Positions 54,183 through 62,972 of a stretch of 64,000 nt of DNA are shown one piece after another. The position numbers were made by a program, and so were the translations under genes. The notes under the pieces were generated by a model. That model ran no database searches. It was given only the letters and a program-made list of their open reading frames with translations, and was not told where the DNA came from. Each line of letters starts with the position of its first letter. The stretch's first letter is position 1. This DNA comes from Rhodanobacter sp. OK091 (GTDB lineage: Bacteria > Pseudomonadota > Gammaproteobacteria > Xanthomonadales > Rhodanobacteraceae). The stretch spans positions 1,364,001-1,428,000 of the forward strand of contig NZ_FRCH01000001.1 of NCBI RefSeq assembly GCF_900142825.1. Direction: 5' to 3'.

Positions 54183-54995
54183 TCATTCCGGTTCGATGTC
54201 CTCTTCGAAGCGCAGGTGCTTCACGCTGCGTCCGTTGCGACGTACCAGCTTGAGCGCCTCGATACCGATCTTGATATGCGCTTCGACAAACTGCGAGGTG
54301 ATGTGGCGGTCGCTGATTTCGGTCTTCACCCCTTCCGGAATCATCGGCTGATCGGAAACCAGCAGCAGCGCGCCGCATGGGATCCGGTTGGCGAAACCGG
54401 CGGCGAAGATGGTGGCGGTTTCCATGTCCACCGCCATGCAGCGGGTACGCCTCAGATAATCCTTGAAGGTGTCGTCGTGTTCCCACACGCGGCGATTGGT
54501 GGTGTACACCGTGCCGGTCCAGTAGTCGTGGCCTAGATCGCGGATCATGGTGGACACCGCACGCTGCAGTTGGAACGCGGGCAATGCCGGTACTTCCGGC
54601 GGCAGGTAGTCGTTGCTGGTGCCTTCGCCGCGGATCGCCGCGATCGGCAACACCAGGTCGCCAAGACGGTTCTTCTTCTTGACGCCGCCGCACTTGCCCA
54701 GGAACAGCGCGGCGTGCGGTTCGATCGCACTGAGCAGATCCATCACGGTGGCCGCGTTGGGACTGCCCATGCCGAAATTGATCAAGGTGATGCCGTCGGC
54801 GGTGGCGTTAGGCATCGGCCGGTCGCGGCCCTGCACCTCCACCCCATGCCATTGCGCGAACAGCTCCACGTAATGACCGAAGTTGGTCAGAAGGATGTGT
54901 TGGCCAAACTGTTCGAGCGGCGTGCCGGTGTAGCGCGGCAGCCAATTGGAAACGATGTCCTGCTTGCTTTTCATAAGGGAACCGATACTCGTCAT
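54183..54995 (-). CDS. AMP nucleosidase (short form, nucleoside phosphorylase fold)
   Basis: This 270-residue enzyme hydrolyses AMP to adenine and ribose 5-phosphate. It has the catalytic domain of Amn without the N-terminal domain of the long E. coli enzyme. Marks are 'INFGMGSPNAATVMDLLSAI', 'LFLGKCGGV', 'AIRGEGTSNDYLP' and 'AVDMETATIFAAGFANR'. An in-frame ATG eight codons downstream (54974) is an alternative start. It is divergent from degV. Confidence 0.92.
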   Translation of the reverse strand: MTSIGSLMKSKQDIVSNWLPRYTGTPLEQFGQHILLTNFGHYVELFAQWHGVEVQGRDRPMPNATADGITLINFGMGSPNAATVMDLLSAIEPHAALFLGKCGGVKKKNRLGDLVLPIAAIRGEGTSNDYLPPEVPALPAFQLQRAVSTMIRDLGHDYWTGTVYTTNRRVWEHDDTFKDYLRRTRCMAVDMETATIFAAGFANRIPCGALLLVSDQPMIPEGVKTEISDRHITSQFVEAHIKIGIEALKLVRRNGRSVKHLRFEEDIEPE

Positions 54996-55192
54996 GCGTT
55001 ACCGGCGACGCCACGCCGGCGGGATGCCAGAGGCAGACGGCTCATCTTAGAGGCTGTCCACGGCTTGCGGCGAGGCCGTCAAATCAAGCAGTCGAATCGG
55101 CAAAGACGGCCCGGCCGGGGGCGGCTTCGGTTGACGCCGCAGTCGCATGTTGCGTGCTATGTTGGGATCGCCATTCATGACGGGGGTACGTG

Positions 55193-56137
55193 ATGCGGAT
55201 GGGCCTGGCCATTGATGCCTCCTGCGATCTGTCGCAGGCGTTTCTGCAGCAACACAACGTTGCGATCATGCCGATCACCGTCAAGCTGGATCGCGAAACC
55301 TTCATGGACGACCGCCGGCCGGAGGAACTGCAGCGCTTCATCGACCGCCGGCTAGGCAGCCGCAGCCACTCGGCGGAAACCGAGCCGTGCCCGGTGGAAG
55401 AGGTGCAGAAACTGTTCCTCGACAAGCTGGTGCTGGGCTACGACTGTGTGTTCTGCCTGACCATCACCGCTACCCGCAGCCCGATCAACGAACACGTGAA
55501 TCGCGCCAGCTTCGCGATCCTCAAGAATTATCGCCAGGTGCGCGAGCAGGCGGGCATACCCGGCCCGTTCATGATGCGCGTGGTCGATACCCGCAATGTC
55601 TTTGCCGGAACCGCACCGGCGATCTACGAGGCGGCACGGCTGATCGCCGCCGACGAGCCGCCCGCAGTCATCCGCGAACGCCTCACCCATATCGCCAACA
55701 ACAGTTACGGCTACATGCTGCCGCGCGACCTGATCCATCTGCGCAACCGCATCAAGAAGCGAGGCGACCGCAGTGTGAGTCTGTTCAGTGCGATGGTCGG
55801 CACGGCGCTGGATATCAAGCCGCTGTTGCGCTGCTTCCGTGGCGAAACCGCGCCGGTCGGCAAGGTACGCGGCTTCGATCATGGCGCGGAGATGCTGTTC
55901 GGCTATGCCACGCGGCGGGTGCGCGCCGGCCTGCTGGTGCCGCTGGTATGCGTAAGCTACGGCGGCGACCTGGCCGTGCTGCCGCAGCTACCCGGTTATC
56001 TCGAGTTGCGTGCGGCCTGCGAGGAATGTGGCGTCGAATTGATGGAAGCACCGATGAGCATCACCGGCATGGTCAACGTAGGCGAAGGCGCGGTGACGCT
56101 GGGCTTCGCCGCAGAGGAACACGTCGCCGAGTTCTGA
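55193..56137 (+). CDS. DegV family fatty-acid-binding protein
   Basis: This 314-residue DegV-fold protein binds fatty acids and supplies acyl groups in related systems. The first strand reads 'GLAIDASCDLSQAFLQQHNV' and is followed by a conserved acid patch ('ITVKLDRETFMDD'). The lid and second domain read 'LTITATRSPINEHVNRASF', 'VVDTRNVFAGTAPAIYEAAR' and 'SLFSAMVGTALDIKPLLRC'. A GTG one codon upstream also opens the frame; GGGGG precedes both. The next gene follows by 14 bases. Confidence 0.9.
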   Translation: MRMGLAIDASCDLSQAFLQQHNVAIMPITVKLDRETFMDDRRPEELQRFIDRRLGSRSHSAETEPCPVEEVQKLFLDKLVLGYDCVFCLTITATRSPINEHVNRASFAILKNYRQVREQAGIPGPFMMRVVDTRNVFAGTAPAIYEAARLIAADEPPAVIRERLTHIANNSYGYMLPRDLIHLRNRIKKRGDRSVSLFSAMVGTALDIKPLLRCFRGETAPVGKVRGFDHGAEMLFGYATRRVRAGLLVPLVCVSYGGDLAVLPQLPGYLELRAACEECGVELMEAPMSITGMVNVGEGAVTLGFAAEEHVAEF

Positions 56138-56151
56138 GGAAGGTCCGCAGC

Positions 56152-56796
56152 ATGTCCCGCCTGATCACGCTGCTGTTGTTGCTTGTCGTCACCGGCGGTC
56201 CGGCCACCGCCGGTACGGTCTACAAGTGCAGCGGAACCAGTGGGCAGGTGACCTATCAGGATGCGCCCTGCGCGAGGACGCAACGGCAGCAAACGCTGCA
56301 GCTGTCGAACGACCCGAGCGCACTGGCGCCGTCGGCTTCCGCTATATCCACACCATCCAGCACGCCGACTACGGACGAACACACCGAAGCAGCACCCGCT
56401 GTGCCGAGCGTGCCGCTGATCCCCTTGTACCAGTGCGCGCACGCCGTCGATGGCAAGCTCTACATCAGCAGCAATGGCCACCCGCAACCGTTTCTGGCGC
56501 CGCTCGGCATGCTGGGTGCACTTCCGACGTCACTCTCACAGGCATACGGACAACCTGGCGGAGCCGGCATTTCGGCTCCCGAGGCAAATCGTGGCCGCGT
56601 CACCTCGGGACTGGTCGCCAGCAACTACGTCTGGGTGCAGGATCAATGCCGGCCGCTGAGCGTGCCGGAGATCTGCCACGAGCTGCGCGACGAATACGAA
56701 CAGAACGCCCGCCAGCTGCAGCGCGCGTTCCAGAGTGATCAACCGCCGCTGCAGCGCCGCGACAGCGAATTGCAAGCCCAACTGACGAATTGCTGA
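56152..56796 (+). CDS. Secreted DUF4124-containing protein
   Basis: This 214-residue protein has a signal peptide (residues 1-20) and a DUF4124 domain immediately after it ('GTVYKCSGTSGQVTYQDAPC', about 21-42). A Ser/Pro-rich disordered spacer (50-90) and a C-terminal region with paired Cys ('VWVQDQCRPLSVPEICHELR') follow. DUF4124 is a small disulfide-bonded domain of periplasmic proteins of unknown function. It starts 14 bases after degV. Confidence 0.88.
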   Translation: MSRLITLLLLLVVTGGPATAGTVYKCSGTSGQVTYQDAPCARTQRQQTLQLSNDPSALAPSASAISTPSSTPTTDEHTEAAPAVPSVPLIPLYQCAHAVDGKLYISSNGHPQPFLAPLGMLGALPTSLSQAYGQPGGAGISAPEANRGRVTSGLVASNYVWVQDQCRPLSVPEICHELRDEYEQNARQLQRAFQSDQPPLQRRDSELQAQLTNC

Positions 56797-56813
56797 GCCG
56801 CGTAGTCCCCTGC

Positions 56814-57596
56814 TCAGAAACCGTAGTTCAGGAATCCGCCGTCCACTGCCAGCACCTGGCCGGTAATGTAGCTGGCCGCCGGCAGGCACAAGAACGCGAT
56901 CGCGGCGGCCACCTCCTCGGGCTCGCCGATTCGCCTGAGCGGCGTGTGATCGAGTACTTCGTCGAGATAGTCGACATCCGTCAGCGCCGGCTCCGAACGC
57001 TGCGTGCGGATGTACCACGGCGCCACTGCATTGACGCGGATGCCGTCCACCGCCCACTCGGCCGCCAGATTGCGGGTGAGCTGGTGCAGCGCCGCCTTGC
57101 TCATGCCGTACGGCGAACCGGTGCGCACATGCGTGACTCCCGACACCGAACCCACGTTGACGATCGCCGCATTGGCATGCTGCACGAGCTGCGGATGCGC
57201 CAGCCGGCACATCTCGAACGCCGAAAACAGGTTCTGCTCGAACACCATGCGGTATTCGTCTTCGCGATAATCGAGCGTGGCCATGGGCTGGTTGCCGCCG
57301 GCATTGTTGATCAGCAGCGAGACCGGTGCGCCCAGATCGGCGATCCAGTCGAACACCGCCAGACGCTCCTCGGCCTCGGTCAGGTCCGCGCCGAACGCCA
57401 GCACCTCGACATCGGCGAATTCGTCGGCCAGTTCCACCCGCACCTGTTCGAGGTAATCCTCGTCACGCGCCACCAGCAGCAGGTCGGCTCCCAGGCCGGC
57501 CAGTTCGCGCGCGGTGGCATAGCCGATGCCCTTGCTGGCACCGGTGATCAGGGCGGTATGGCCTTGCAATTGCCAGGCATCGATGCGGCTGTTCAT
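56814..57596 (-). CDS. Short-chain dehydrogenase/reductase
   Basis: This 260-residue NAD(P)-dependent enzyme has the cofactor motif 'TGASKGIGYATARELA', an 'NNAGG' loop, and the catalytic Ser in 'VNVGSVSGVTH' with Tyr and Lys in 'SPYGMSKAALHQL'. It resembles tropinone-reductase-like classical SDRs, cytosolic and tetrameric. The substrate is unknown. It is convergent with the DUF4124 gene and divergent from a small lipoprotein gene. Confidence 0.93.
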   Translation of the reverse strand: MNSRIDAWQLQGHTALITGASKGIGYATARELAGLGADLLLVARDEDYLEQVRVELADEFADVEVLAFGADLTEAEERLAVFDWIADLGAPVSLLINNAGGNQPMATLDYREDEYRMVFEQNLFSAFEMCRLAHPQLVQHANAAIVNVGSVSGVTHVRTGSPYGMSKAALHQLTRNLAAEWAVDGIRVNAVAPWYIRTQRSEPALTDVDYLDEVLDHTPLRRIGEPEEVAAAIAFLCLPAASYITGQVLAVDGGFLNYGF

Positions 57597-57716
57597 GCGC
57601 GCAGCTTAAAACGTCGATCCCGGCGCGCATAGCTCGAACGACGATTCTGCCAATCCACGCTTGCCTGCACCCGGGCGTGGCGGGACACTGACTCGTCACT
57701 CCGCGCGAGAACCGCC

Positions 57717-57920
57717 ATGAAGACGCTGCCGATCCTGCTCTGCGTACTTGCCCTCGGCGCCTGCTCCGGCAAGCCGCCGGAACCCAAGGCCAAACCTGCC
57801 GACGTCGCCACCCCGTTCGACGCGCTGAAGGCGAGCGAACAACGCGCCAAGGACGTGCAGAAAGTCGTCGACAAACAGGCCGACGAACAGCGCAAGCAGA
57901 TCGACGCGCAGGACCACTAG
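57717..57920 (+). CDS. Small lipoprotein
   Basis: This 67-residue lipoprotein has a signal peptide ending at LGAC (Cys16). The rest is a charged, Lys/Ala/Gln-rich helix (25-65, 'DVQKVVDKQADEQRKQIDAQ') likely to lie along or tether to the envelope. No family is recognised, but it is a likely real gene given lipobox, composition and isolation from overlapping frames. Confidence 0.7.
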   Translation: MKTLPILLCVLALGACSGKPPEPKAKPADVATPFDALKASEQRAKDVQKVVDKQADEQRKQIDAQDH

Positions 57921-57939
57921 CGCTTCAACACTCTTGTGG

Positions 57940-57961
57940 GTAGGAGCCCGCGGCGACGGCG
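57940..57961. repeat. GTAG-type REP-like fragment
   Basis: The sequence begins GTAGGAGCC and continues with a GC-rich imperfect palindrome. It resembles REP elements of xanthomonads, in which GTAG precedes a GC-rich hairpin. Only one such copy is visible in the window and its hairpin is incomplete, so it may be decayed. It sits between the small lipoprotein gene and sppA. Confidence 0.4.
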
Positions 57962-57962
57962 C

Positions 57963-59837
57963 TCAACGCGGACTGCACAGACAATCGGCGTAGATGTTGG
58001 GAGTACCGGCCCTGGCGTTGCGCAGCAGCTGCAGTTCCGGTGCCAGCGCCGGCAGTTGGGCAAACCAGCTTGGCAGGCGAACGCCCCACGACTGCATCAA
58101 GTGCACGCTGGCGCTCTGGTTGAGGCCGATCAGGAATCGCTCGAAGCCACCTAGCGGTGCCTCCTGGTAGCGCACCGGATAGACCTTGCCGAGCTTCGCC
58201 AGAGTCGCGGCATCCGCGACTGCCTGGTCCAGGCCGCCAAGCTGGTCGATCAGGCCGCGTTCGAGCGCTTGTTGACCGGTCCACACGCGACCCTGCGCAA
58301 TCGCGTCGATCGCCTCGTAGCTCTTCCCGCGCGCCTTGGCGACGTTGCCGACGAAGTCGTGATAACCCTTGTCGATGATCGCCTGGATCACCGCGCCGAC
58401 CTTCGGATCGAGCGGGCGGGTAATGTCGAATGCGCCGGCCATCGGCCCGGTACCGACGCCGTCGCTCTGGATGCCGAGCTTGGCCAGCGTGTTGGGCACC
58501 GTGTAATACATGCCGAAGATGCCGATCGAACCGGTGATGGTGTTCGGCTCGGCGTAGATCCGGTTCGCGTTCATCGAGATCCAGTAGCCGCCGCTGGCCG
58601 CCACGTCGCCCATCGACACTACGACCGGGATGCCGGCCGCGCGCGTCAGCTCGATCTCGCGGCGGATCTGCTCGGCCGCATACACTTCGCCACCGGGCGA
58701 GTTGACCCGCAGCACCAGCGCCCTGGTCTTGCGATCCTCGCGCGCGTCGCGGATCAAGGCCGCCGTGGACTCGCCACCGATCGAACCGGGTGGCTGCTTG
58801 CCGCCACTGATCTCGCCCTCGCCCACCACGATCGCCACGCCCGGCGCGAACAGGTCGCTGTTGCGCGACACGCTCGCCGCGTAACGGCCCAGGTCGACCT
58901 GACGGAAACTGTGCCCCTTGCGGTCGGCCGGCACCCCTTCCTTGCGCATCATCGTGACGAGCTCGGCGCGGGTGGCGAGGCCATCGACCAGGTGCTGGTT
59001 CAGCGCCAGCTGGGCCAGATTGCCTTGCGTGCTGGCAATATGCTTCGGCAGGTTGTCGATGTCGTCGCGCAGCGCCGCCGGATCGAGTTTCCGCAATGCC
59101 GCCACTTCGGCGATATAGCCGTCCCACAACCCGCCCATCCAGTAGCTGTCGGCCTGCTTGGCCTCCGCCGAGGCATGATCGAGGATATACGGCTCAGCCG
59201 CGCTCTTGAATTCGCCTACGCGGAACAAGTGCACGTCGACGCCGAGCTTGTCGAGCAAGTCCTTGTAGAACAGCCGATAGTTGGCCAGGCCGGTGATCAT
59301 CACGCCGCCTTGCGGGTCGACCAGCAGACGGTCGGCGTGTGCGGCGATGTAGTACTGGCCCTGATCCAGATTCACCGCCCACACGATGACCGGCTTGCCT
59401 GCGGCGCGGAACCGGTCCAGCGCCGCACCGACCTCGTGCAACGAGGCAAAGCCGCCCTGCATGTCGTCCGGCAGCAGCAGGATGCGGGTGATGCGCGAAT
59501 CCTTGGCCGCCGCGTCGATCGCGCCGACCAGGTCGCGCAATTGCACCTGCTTCGGCTTGTCGCCGGACAACCCGGCCAGCGCACGCTGCAGCGGCTCGAT
59601 GCTGTACTGCTCGACCAGCTGGCCCTGCGGTTTGATCACCAGCACGCTGTCGTTCTGCACCGTGCTTTCCATCCGGCTGCCTGCCACCCCTGCGGTCAGC
59701 GCCAGCAGCAACACGAACAGCACGGTGAAGAACACCAGATTGATGATCACCAGCCGGACCAGGTTGATGCCGCGCCCAAGCGTGCGCAGGAAAACCCAGA
59801 AACCGTTGCGGCGGGGCGGCGGGAGCGGTGGTGTCAT
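57963..59837 (-). CDS. sppA: Signal peptide peptidase SppA, 67-kDa type
   Basis: SppA cuts residual signal peptides in the inner membrane. The 624-residue protein has an N-terminal membrane segment (28-52) and two homologous ClpP-like halves. The catalytic Lys is K211 in 'VGEFKSAAEPYI' of the first half and the nucleophile is S415 in 'MGDVAASGGYWISM' of the second half, matching E. coli K209 and S409. The first ATG at 59837 is used. It ends at a REP-like fragment. Confidence 0.96.
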   Translation of the reverse strand: MTPPLPPPRRNGFWVFLRTLGRGINLVRLVIINLVFFTVLFVLLLALTAGVAGSRMESTVQNDSVLVIKPQGQLVEQYSIEPLQRALAGLSGDKPKQVQLRDLVGAIDAAAKDSRITRILLLPDDMQGGFASLHEVGAALDRFRAAGKPVIVWAVNLDQGQYYIAAHADRLLVDPQGGVMITGLANYRLFYKDLLDKLGVDVHLFRVGEFKSAAEPYILDHASAEAKQADSYWMGGLWDGYIAEVAALRKLDPAALRDDIDNLPKHIASTQGNLAQLALNQHLVDGLATRAELVTMMRKEGVPADRKGHSFRQVDLGRYAASVSRNSDLFAPGVAIVVGEGEISGGKQPPGSIGGESTAALIRDAREDRKTRALVLRVNSPGGEVYAAEQIRREIELTRAAGIPVVVSMGDVAASGGYWISMNANRIYAEPNTITGSIGIFGMYYTVPNTLAKLGIQSDGVGTGPMAGAFDITRPLDPKVGAVIQAIIDKGYHDFVGNVAKARGKSYEAIDAIAQGRVWTGQQALERGLIDQLGGLDQAVADAATLAKLGKVYPVRYQEAPLGGFERFLIGLNQSASVHLMQSWGVRLPSWFAQLPALAPELQLLRNARAGTPNIYADCLCSPR

Positions 59838-59875
59838 GCGTGCGTATCCAGAGTCATGGGGTCAAGCCTAGCCGG

Positions 59876-61258
59876 TCAGGCCGGCGCGGTCATGCGAACG
59901 GGGCGCCAGCGCTGCTTCCAGGCGCTGCGCCAGAAACGGATGAACAACATCACGGCCGCCACCGACAGCCCGGCGATCAGCCCGATCCACATGCCGCGCG
60001 CGCCCATGCCGCGATGGAACGCCAGCCACCAGCCCACCGGCATGCCGATGACCCAGTATGCGAACAAGGTGATCGCCATCGGTACGCGGGTGTCCTTCAG
60101 GCCGCGCAACGCACCGTTGGCAGCGACCTGGATGCCGTCGGAAAACTGGAACAGGCCGGCCAGCATGATCAGCTGCGCCGCCAGTACGATCACTTTCGGA
60201 TCATGTGTGTACAGCGCCGCGATGTAGTGCGGCAGTCCCAGCATCAGGCCGGCCGACAGCAGCTGCGTGGCCAGGGTCAGGCCGATGCCGCACAAGCCGG
60301 CATAGCGCACGCCACGCTCGTCGCCGCGGCCCACCGCATTGCCGACGCGCACGGTGATCGCCATGGCCAGGCCCAGCGGGATCATGAAGAACAGCGAGGC
60401 GATATTGATGGCCACCTGGTGGCTGGCGATCACGTCCTCGCCCAGCGTGGCAATGATCAACGCTGTCGCCACGAACAGGCCGGCCTCGGCCAGCAATGTC
60501 ACCGCCATCGGCAGACCGATGTGCACCAGCGCGCCGATCCGGCGCAAGCTCGGCCATTCGAAATGATCGAACAGGCCCAGTCCGCGATAGTTGCGCCGGC
60601 AGATCACATAGATGCCGAACGCCAGCATCTCCAGCCACAGCACGATCGCGGTGGCCACGCCGCAGCCATGCGCACCTTGCGGCGGAATGCCCAGCTTGCC
60701 GAACATCAGCACATAGCCGAGCGGCACCAGCAGGACCAGTCCGCCCAGGCTGAAGTACATCGACGGCCGGGTCAGCGACAAGCCTTCGGACAGGCCGCGC
60801 AGTGCGAAATAGCAGGTCAGCGCAGGCGCGCCCCAGCTGATCGCCAGCAGGAAACGCTGCACGTCGTCGCGCAGGCTCGGCGTCACTCCAATGAGATCGA
60901 TCAGCGGTGCGGCGTGACGCACCGCGAACCAGAGCACGACGCCCATGCCCAGCGCCAGCCACAACGCCTGCCGGAACACCGCGCCAACCTCGGGCCGGCG
61001 CCCGGCGCCGTCGAGCTGCGCCACCGACGGGGGCACCGCCATCATCATGCCGATGCCGCTGACGATCGCCAGTGACCAGATGCTGGCGCCCACCGCTACC
61101 GCACCGAGCACATGCGCACTGACATGCCCCGCCAGCACCGCGTCGATCACATTGCTGCCGATCGCCGCCAGCTGCGCGCAGATCAACGGCAGCGCGAGGC
61201 GTACGGTAGCGCGCATCTCATGCAGCAGACGGGCGCGCTCGGGGCGTAATGACTTCAT
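59876..61258 (-). CDS. MATE-family multidrug/cation exporter
   Basis: This 460-residue transporter of the NorM branch exports drugs with Na+ or H+. Twelve hydrophobic helices are visible, with 'LALPLICAQLAAIGSNVIDA' at the first helix and 'GVATAIVLWLEMLAFGIYVI' mid-protein. I prefer the ATG at 61258, preceded by GGAG and beginning near the family N-terminus. An ATG at 61300, also with a GGAG-like site, would add 14 residues. It lies just upstream of sppA on the minus strand. Confidence 0.93.
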   Translation of the reverse strand: MKSLRPERARLLHEMRATVRLALPLICAQLAAIGSNVIDAVLAGHVSAHVLGAVAVGASIWSLAIVSGIGMMMAVPPSVAQLDGAGRRPEVGAVFRQALWLALGMGVVLWFAVRHAAPLIDLIGVTPSLRDDVQRFLLAISWGAPALTCYFALRGLSEGLSLTRPSMYFSLGGLVLLVPLGYVLMFGKLGIPPQGAHGCGVATAIVLWLEMLAFGIYVICRRNYRGLGLFDHFEWPSLRRIGALVHIGLPMAVTLLAEAGLFVATALIIATLGEDVIASHQVAINIASLFFMIPLGLAMAITVRVGNAVGRGDERGVRYAGLCGIGLTLATQLLSAGLMLGLPHYIAALYTHDPKVIVLAAQLIMLAGLFQFSDGIQVAANGALRGLKDTRVPMAITLFAYWVIGMPVGWWLAFHRGMGARGMWIGLIAGLSVAAVMLFIRFWRSAWKQRWRPVRMTAPA

Positions 61259-61364
61259 CGACACAGCAGACTCCAGGGCCGCACATTCTACCTGAGCCAT
61301 TCGTCACGCTCCGTGGCAGGTGGCTCTGTGCGAAGATCGCCCGCTGCACCGGAGGGGGATCGCG

Positions 61365-62582
61365 ATGAAGCGGCTGACCAGCTACGAGGGACTGCACTGC
61401 GCCAACTGCGGCGCGTCGATGCAGGGCGAGTTCTGCCATGAATGCGGCCAGTCGATCCACAGCGTGCTCAAGCCCGTGCACGGGATGTTCGAGGAGACGC
61501 TGGAGACCGTGCTGCACATCGACGGCCGCATCGTGCACACCTTGCCGCCGCTGCTGCTCAAGCCCGGCTTTCTCACCCTGGAATACTTCAGCGGCCGGCG
61601 GGTGCGCTACATCGCACCGTTCCGGTTGATGTTCGTGCTGTGCCTGCTGTCGTTCTTCGTGTTTCACCTGGCGGTCGATCAGTTTGCCGGCAAGATCCAG
61701 ACGAACGGGCACCCGTTGGTGTACGTGAACAGCGGGGCGATCGATTCTGCCGCCAGCCCGGCTGAAGTGCGCAAGGCGCTGCAGCACGAATTGGAAGGCC
61801 TGCAGCGGGCCGAGCAAAGCGGTGTGCTGCCGCAGAACGTAGTGGACAAGATCCATGCCGGCACCCAGGAGCTGCGCCAGAAAGCCAGTCAGCGTCTTGT
61901 CGCGTTGGGAGAAGCTCCGATGTCGGCCGCCTCCCTGGCCGCGCCCCTCCCCGTCGCGCCGATACAGTCCCCCGAGGCGACGGACACGGAAGATGCCGTG
62001 CCGCGCAAGAGCCGCCACCGGACCTTCGAACAGGAGTCACAACCGATCCAGATCAGCTGGCTGCCGGACCTGGTCAATGCCCGCCTGACCGCTCTGAACC
62101 GCCAGATCTACACGAACTGGCAAACCTTCCGACATGGTGATGCCGCGGCCAGCGCCGAAGCGAAGCAGCGGATGATCAGCGGGGTCTTCAGCACCTTGCC
62201 GCCCACGATGTTTGTGTTGATGCCGGTGTTCGCTGGCCTGCTCAAGCTGTTCTACGTCTTCCGTCGGCGGCTGTACATGGAGCACCTGATCGTTGCCCTG
62301 CACAGCCATGCGTTCCTGTTTCTCTGGCTGCTGCTGTGTACGTTGCTGGCCTGGCTGGCCAACTGGTTGGAACCGCGCGCGCTCTGGACCACCTATCCGT
62401 TGAACTGGCTGGAACGGATCCTGGTGCTATGGGCTCCGATCTACCTGCTGCTGATGCAGAAGCGGGTTTATCGCCAGGGCTGGCCGATGACCTTGCTGAA
62501 ATTCTGGTTCATCGGCTGGTGTTACTTCTGGTTGCTGATGATCGCGCTGATGATCGCAGCGGCCCTGGGTGTGGCCCATTGA
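61365..62582 (+). CDS. DUF3667 family membrane protein with zinc ribbon
   Basis: This 405-residue protein has an N-terminal C4 zinc ribbon ('CANCGASMQGEFCHECGQS', four Cys) followed by 'HIDGRIVHTLPPLLLKPGF'. Four to five hydrophobic segments are near residues 88-106, 276-294, 310-330 and 375-398, and a central helical soluble region separates two of them. DUF3667 proteins are of unknown function. A GGAGGGGG ribosome-binding site decides the start at 61365 over an upstream in-frame start. Confidence 0.9.
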   Translation: MKRLTSYEGLHCANCGASMQGEFCHECGQSIHSVLKPVHGMFEETLETVLHIDGRIVHTLPPLLLKPGFLTLEYFSGRRVRYIAPFRLMFVLCLLSFFVFHLAVDQFAGKIQTNGHPLVYVNSGAIDSAASPAEVRKALQHELEGLQRAEQSGVLPQNVVDKIHAGTQELRQKASQRLVALGEAPMSAASLAAPLPVAPIQSPEATDTEDAVPRKSRHRTFEQESQPIQISWLPDLVNARLTALNRQIYTNWQTFRHGDAAASAEAKQRMISGVFSTLPPTMFVLMPVFAGLLKLFYVFRRRLYMEHLIVALHSHAFLFLWLLLCTLLAWLANWLEPRALWTTYPLNWLERILVLWAPIYLLLMQKRVYRQGWPMTLLKFWFIGWCYFWLLMIALMIAAALGVAH

Positions 62583-62972
62583 AGCTGCTTTGCATAGGGG
62601 ACATGGGGGGTTTTGCACAGCGTCATGAACCTGTCAAGGCAGTCGTGGGCTATTTGTCAATTGTGTGAACAGTGCCTCAGCGCCATTTGTATCTCTTTGA
62701 AATAAAACATGTTTTATGCGTGACGAAAACTTCGTCAGAGCGTCCCGAAAGGCGCCACGACGCGCTTTGAAGGCCCCCCTCCCCGCTGCATCCACAGACT
62801 TATCCACAGGTCTTGTGGATAAGCATAAAACCTCCGGAGGGATAGCCACTTACCCCTGATTCCTCGATAGCCGGGCAGCAAGTTTGCGCAAGTCCAGCCG
62901 ATGGCTTTTCCAGGCCTGTCAACGGCTGGCTGCAAAGGTGCTGCAGTTACACTGAGCCGCCACGAGGTAACC
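62583..62972. promoter_or_regulatory. 390-base region upstream of priA rich in dyads
   Basis: No gene is evident here. Features seen are a perfect 16-base palindrome ATAAAACATGTTTTAT at 62702-62717, a hairpin TGACGAA-AAC-TTCGTCA at 62721-62737, an inverted DnaA-box pair (62800-62822), and CCTCCGGAGG at 62831-62840. A weaker DnaA-like GCATCCACA occurs at 62788-62796. Short open frames here (for example 62634-62849) have no support. The density of dyads suggests a control region. Confidence 0.6.
62800..62822. promoter_or_regulatory. Inverted pair of consensus DnaA boxes
   Basis: TTATCCACA (62800-62808) and its complement TGTGGATAA (62814-62822) are separated by five bases. Both match the bacterial DnaA box consensus TTATNCACA exactly. 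They lie about 150 bases before priA, suggesting DnaA control of priA or a DnaA-titrating cluster. A functional origin is not implied. Confidence 0.7.

Noticed and set aside
53987-54253. 88-codon plus-strand frame in the gap before the AMP nucleosidase gene
   Set aside because: It runs into the AMP nucleosidase coding region antisense and matches no family.
62788-62840. A chromosomal replication origin
   Set aside because: Two consensus DnaA boxes and one weak one are too few, there is no clear AT-rich unwinding element, and no dnaA/dnaN/rpmH neighbour is present.
62634-62849. Short minus-strand frame before priA
   Set aside because: It overlaps the palindromes and DnaA boxes and lacks a ribosome-binding site or known motif.
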